DNA from: Microbacterium sp. MYb66
Lineage (GTDB): Bacteria; Actinomycetota; Actinomycetes; Actinomycetales; Microbacteriaceae
Assembly (NCBI RefSeq): GCF_002979435.1
Contig: NZ_PCOV01000001.1
Span: 248,001 to 312,000, forward strand
Length of the DNA stretch: 64,000 nt
Reading direction: 5' to 3'
Shown here: in pieces, positions 61,148-64,000 of the stretch
Layout: every line of letters starts with the position of its first letter
How positions within the stretch are numbered: position 1 is the stretch's first letter
Made by a program: the position numbers and the translations under genes
The notes under the pieces: model-generated
Seen by the model: the letters and a program-made list of their open reading frames with translations, nothing else
Told to the model about the DNA's origin: nothing
Database searches by the model: none

Positions 61148-61645
61148 TCAGCTCTGGGCGCCACCGAGGTCGTGGATGAGTGCCCTCTCGTCTTCGGCCG
61201 AGAGGGAGGTCTGCACGACGGTGCCGTTGAATGGCGCGAGCGCGGCGGCGAACTTGTCTTCGGTGATCTTCGTGGCGTACACGACCACGGCCGACTTGCC
61301 CGCGGAGACGGCGCTCTTGACGCGGTCGCGGAACTCCGCGTCGATCCCGGACTTGTCGAGGCCGGCGAACAGCGCTCCGAAGAGGCCGCCGAAGAGGAGC
61401 CCGGCGATCGGAACGAAGAACAGGAGACCGATGAGCATGCCGAAGAGTGCTCCGCCCGCGGCTCCGACGCCCACATTCCCTGCCGTACCCGGGTGCTCGA
61501 CCTTGGTCTTGCCGTTCTCGTCGACCTTCACCAGCGCGAGGCCTGCGAGTTCGACGACGAGGTCGTTCTGCAGGGACAGGATCTCGCTGTAGGCGCCTTC
61601 CGCCTGAGGCTCGGTGTCGAAGGAGATGACGATCAGTTCGGCCAT
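61148..61645 (-). CDS. DUF1269-family protein with glycine zipper (165 aa)
   Basis: ELIVISFDTEPQAEGAY and SLQNDLVVELAGLALVK form the first domain half. A central Gly/Ala/Leu-rich hydrophobic hairpin follows (GVGAAGGALFGMLIGL and AGLLFGGLFGALFAGL, about residues 60-98), then VVVYATKITEDKFAAAL. The family is widespread and uncharacterised; the glycine zipper suggests membrane association. AAGGGACG precedes the ATG. It is distantly related to the DUF6325-like proteins at 46.6 and 47.7 kb. Confidence 0.88.
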   Translation of the reverse strand: MAELIVISFDTEPQAEGAYSEILSLQNDLVVELAGLALVKVDENGKTKVEHPGTAGNVGVGAAGGALFGMLIGLLFFVPIAGLLFGGLFGALFAGLDKSGIDAEFRDRVKSAVSAGKSAVVVYATKITEDKFAAALAPFNGTVVQTSLSAEDERALIHDLGGAQS

Positions 61646-61895
61646 GGGCACGTCCCTTTGTTCAGGGCTGAGTCGACGACCCTCAGCCGTAGATGACAGG
61701 AGTCCACTCCGCGGTGGCTCCCGCTTCAGGCCAGGCTAATCGCGGCTCTCTCGCGAAACGCGGGTCTTGGCAGGAATTCACCCGGGGGACCCTCGGGCGT
61801 CTCTCGCACGCGCATCCGGCTGAAGGCGGGGTGGCGAGATGCCGCGTCGGTCGGGTCGCTGGTCGGCATACGACCAGCGGCGGAGATCGAGCGTC

Positions 61896-63806
61896 TCATG
61901 CCGCGCCCTGCGGAGCCGGTGCCCCGATCCTCGTGCTGGGCCGAGCAGGCGCGGGGGGAAGCACCGTCGACGGCCCGCTCAGCGCACGGAGCGCGTAGAG
62001 GATGGTCGCGAGATCGACCAGCTCCTGGACCAGGGCCCCGACGACCGCGGGGATGAGCCCGGTCATCGCGACGATCATGAGGCCGATGCTCAGGCCTATC
62101 CCGATCCAGATCGCGGTGAGGGCGACTCGCAGCGTGTGGCGACCAATCGACACCGCATCGACGAGCTTCGCCAACGAGTCGACGAGGATCACGACATCAG
62201 CGGCATCACCCGCCGCGGTCGCTCCCTTCGCTCCCATGGCGACGCCGATGTCTGCGGCGGCGAGCACGGGGGCATCGTTGACACCGTCGCCGACCATCAT
62301 GATCGGGCGCGGTTGCAGCTCGGCGGCGAGAGCGACCTTCTCGGGCGGAAGCAGCTCGGCATGAATCTCGGAGATGCCCACCTGATGGGCCACAGACTCC
62401 GCCGTCGGAGCGACGTCGCCCGTGAGCATGACGACGCGATCCACTTCGTGCGTGCGCAGCCAGGAGATGACAGCCGCTGCTTCAGGCCTCGGGTGGTCGG
62501 CGAGCACGAGAACCCCGGCGAAGCGTCCGTCGACTGCGACGTAGGCCGCGGCCTGGCTCAGTGCCAGGGATGCCCGCAGGGTGTCGGGCGCGAGAGCGGC
62601 CACGTAGGCCGGCTTGCCGACCACGACCGATCGGCCGTCGATCTCGGCGACGACACCGTTCGTGGCCTCCTCCCGTGCTTCCGAGGCGCTGCGGAGCGCG
62701 AGTCCCCGCGCTTCCGCAGCGCGGCGGATGCCCTCGGCGAGCACGTGCGTCGAATACTGCTCCGCCGAGGCGGCGAGCTGCAGGATCTCATCCGCGTCGA
62801 AGCCCTTCGCGGGCCGGACGTCGACGAGTTCCGGGCGTCCTTGAGTGAGCGTGCCCGTCTTGTCGAAGGCCGCCGATCGCACGCGGGCGATCTGTTCGAT
62901 GACGGCCCCGCCCTTCATGATCACGCCGGCCTTCGCAGCGCGAGAGAGACCACCGAGGAACGCCACCGGGGCGGCGATCAGGAGTGGGCACGGCGTCGCG
63001 AGCACGAGCACCTCGGCGAACCGCGTGGCGTCACCGGATATCGCCCAGGCGGTGCCGGCCAGCACGAGCGAGACGGCGGTGAACGGGATCGCGAAGCGGT
63101 CGGCGAGCCGCACCACAGGGGCGTGGGAGTCCTCCGCGGCGTGCACGAGCGCGACGATCTGCTGATACTGACTGTCGGAACTCGTGCGAACGGCTTGGAT
63201 CCGTACGGCGCGGCTGCCGTTGATGGCTCCGGAGAGCACCTCGCCCCCGGACTCGCGGGTCACGGGCATGCTCTCGCCGGTCAGCGATGACTCATCGAAC
63301 GTGCCGGTCTCGGTGAGGAGCACGCCGTCGACGGGCACGATCTCCGACGGGCGCACGAGGATCACGTCTCCGACCGCGACCTGATCCACGGGGAGGTCTC
63401 GAGCCTCGTCCGATTCCGCGGCCTGCGCATGCAGGAGCACGTGCGCGGTGCGAGGAGAGCGATCCAGCAGGGCCGACAGGTCACGCTTCGCACGGCGCCC
63501 GGCGAAATCCTCGAGAGCCTCGCCACCGGAGAGCATCAGCACGATGATGAGCGAGGCGATGTACTCGCCGACGGCCAGCGTCGCGACCATCGCGACCACC
63601 GCCAGGATGTCGAGCCCGACGTGGCCGCGGAGCACATCGCGCACCATCCCGACGAGGGTCCAGACGACGAACGCCGCAACATAGACGGTGGCGATCCACC
63701 GGCCGATGACCGCAGCATCGACCGCGTGGAGGATCAGCACGCCGACGAACACGAGGACGGTGGTCGTGATCGCCGGATAGCGCCACAGCAAGCGGAGAAA
63801 CCTCAT
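61896..63806 (-). CDS. Heavy-metal P1B-type ATPase of the TPCP class (636 aa)
   Basis: P-type ATPase with no N-terminal metal-binding domain. Actuator loop LTGESMPVTRE, transmembrane TPCP (about residues 271-274, in ATPCPLLIAAP), phosphorylation site DKTGT at 315, GDGVNDAPVL near 515, and a long hydrophobic C-terminus. TPC is the mark of a small P1B group whose metals include Ni and Fe in some members. The usual SEHP nucleotide-binding motif is replaced by STHVLA. The start at 63806 has GGGAAG upstream. Metal specificity is unknown. Confidence 0.92.
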   Translation of the reverse strand: MRFLRLLWRYPAITTTVLVFVGVLILHAVDAAVIGRWIATVYVAAFVVWTLVGMVRDVLRGHVGLDILAVVAMVATLAVGEYIASLIIVLMLSGGEALEDFAGRRAKRDLSALLDRSPRTAHVLLHAQAAESDEARDLPVDQVAVGDVILVRPSEIVPVDGVLLTETGTFDESSLTGESMPVTRESGGEVLSGAINGSRAVRIQAVRTSSDSQYQQIVALVHAAEDSHAPVVRLADRFAIPFTAVSLVLAGTAWAISGDATRFAEVLVLATPCPLLIAAPVAFLGGLSRAAKAGVIMKGGAVIEQIARVRSAAFDKTGTLTQGRPELVDVRPAKGFDADEILQLAASAEQYSTHVLAEGIRRAAEARGLALRSASEAREEATNGVVAEIDGRSVVVGKPAYVAALAPDTLRASLALSQAAAYVAVDGRFAGVLVLADHPRPEAAAVISWLRTHEVDRVVMLTGDVAPTAESVAHQVGISEIHAELLPPEKVALAAELQPRPIMMVGDGVNDAPVLAAADIGVAMGAKGATAAGDAADVVILVDSLAKLVDAVSIGRHTLRVALTAIWIGIGLSIGLMIVAMTGLIPAVVGALVQELVDLATILYALRALSGPSTVLPPAPARPSTRIGAPAPQGAA

Positions 63807-63879
63807 GCCCCAGCTTCCCGCGAATCGACGTCGATTGCGACGAACACTCCGGACGGGGGGAGTCCGCGGCTGGACGCAG

Positions 63880-63907
63880 AAAACCCCGCCCATTCGGGCG
63901 GGGTTTT
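63880..63907. terminator. Terminator of the tRNA gene
   Basis: Perfect 12-bp stem (63880-63891 with 63896-63907), ATTC loop, A tract on one side and T tract on the other. It begins 8 nt past the tRNA 3' end on the minus strand. Confidence 0.88.
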
Positions 63908-63914
63908 TGGTGTG

Positions 63915-63987
63915 TGCCCCCGACAGGAGTCGAACCTGCGACCTACGGTACCGGAAACCGGCGCTCTATCCACTGAGCTACGGAGGC
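63915..63987 (-). tRNA. tRNA-Arg (anticodon CCG)
   Basis: A 73-nt cloverleaf can be drawn: acceptor GCCTCCG with CGGGGGC (one G-U), D stem GCTC/GAGC, anticodon loop TTCCGGT with anticodon CCG, T arm GCAGG-TTCGACT-CCTGT, discriminator A. The CCA is not encoded. The outermost anticodon-stem pair (position 27 with 43) is a C-U mismatch. Reads the CGG codon, common in this high-GC genome. Confidence 0.93.
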
Positions 63988-64000
63988 GTACCGATCGACA

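Noticed and set aside
61646..61895. Small gene in the 250-bp gap between the metal ATPase and DUF1269 genes
   Set aside because: Short frames exist on both strands, but none has a ribosome site with a plausible protein composition. I see only a likely promoter region for the DUF1269 gene.

Overview
The window comes from a high-GC actinobacterium. Gene content and order (metX/metY homoserine acetylation route, PspA beside a TPM-domain protein, DUF3097, a mycobacterial-type DinB2, actinobacterial SulP/GAP proteins, an iron box of the DtxR/IdeR type) fit the Microbacteriaceae, most likely Microbacterium or a close relative. This is judged from protein and site character alone. Coding density is very high: no intergenic gap exceeds about 250 bp. 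There is no transposase, integrase, prophage, CRISPR array or rRNA. One tRNA (Arg, CCG) lies at the right edge.

Layout. 0-2.4 kb: two overlapping CNNM/HlyC-type membrane proteins. 2.5-14.3 kb: metabolic genes, namely an old yellow enzyme diverging from an NAD(P)HX dehydratase, a GT87-like membrane protein, a thiamine-binding protein, two GNATs, an MFS exporter, a Nudix hydrolase, metX and metY with a membrane EEP nuclease/phosphatase between them, an SDR and uracil-DNA glycosylase. 14.4-19.3 kb: a complete dipeptide-type ABC importer with four overlapping genes and its binding lipoprotein. 19.4-32.5 kb: alpha/beta hydrolase, AhpD-like protein, tyrosine phosphatase, an iron-regulated lone SIP domain, an arginase-family enzyme, PspA plus TPM protein, DUF3097, TrmB, a CPBP-like protein, DinB2, RidA, an MDR oxidoreductase and a MarR regulator.

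32.6-50.8 kb is accessory in character and rich in membrane proteins and regulators. It holds two SulP transporters, a FUSC protein, two tandem GAP proteins, an AI-2E-type permease, two very large MalT-like LuxR regulators, and a mirror-image pair of DUF6325-like/SHOCT modules that diverge from a repeat-rich shared control region. The mirrored module is my best candidate for an undescribed system.

50.9-57.2 kb is a copper-resistance operon: two CsoR-like operators, CopZ, a membrane-anchored His-rich protein, CopA (CPC type), a YHS protein and a CopB-type ATPase with a tandem-repeat histidine tail. 57.2-63.8 kb on the minus strand holds an AtsA-like arylsulfatase, a DUF1254/DUF1214 protein, a DUF1269 protein and a third metal P-type ATPase of the TPCP class.

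A signal that runs through the window is the arrangement TANNNT, then 6-7 nt, then the start codon. It occurs at eleven gene starts and implies that many of these genes are transcribed as leaderless mRNAs.
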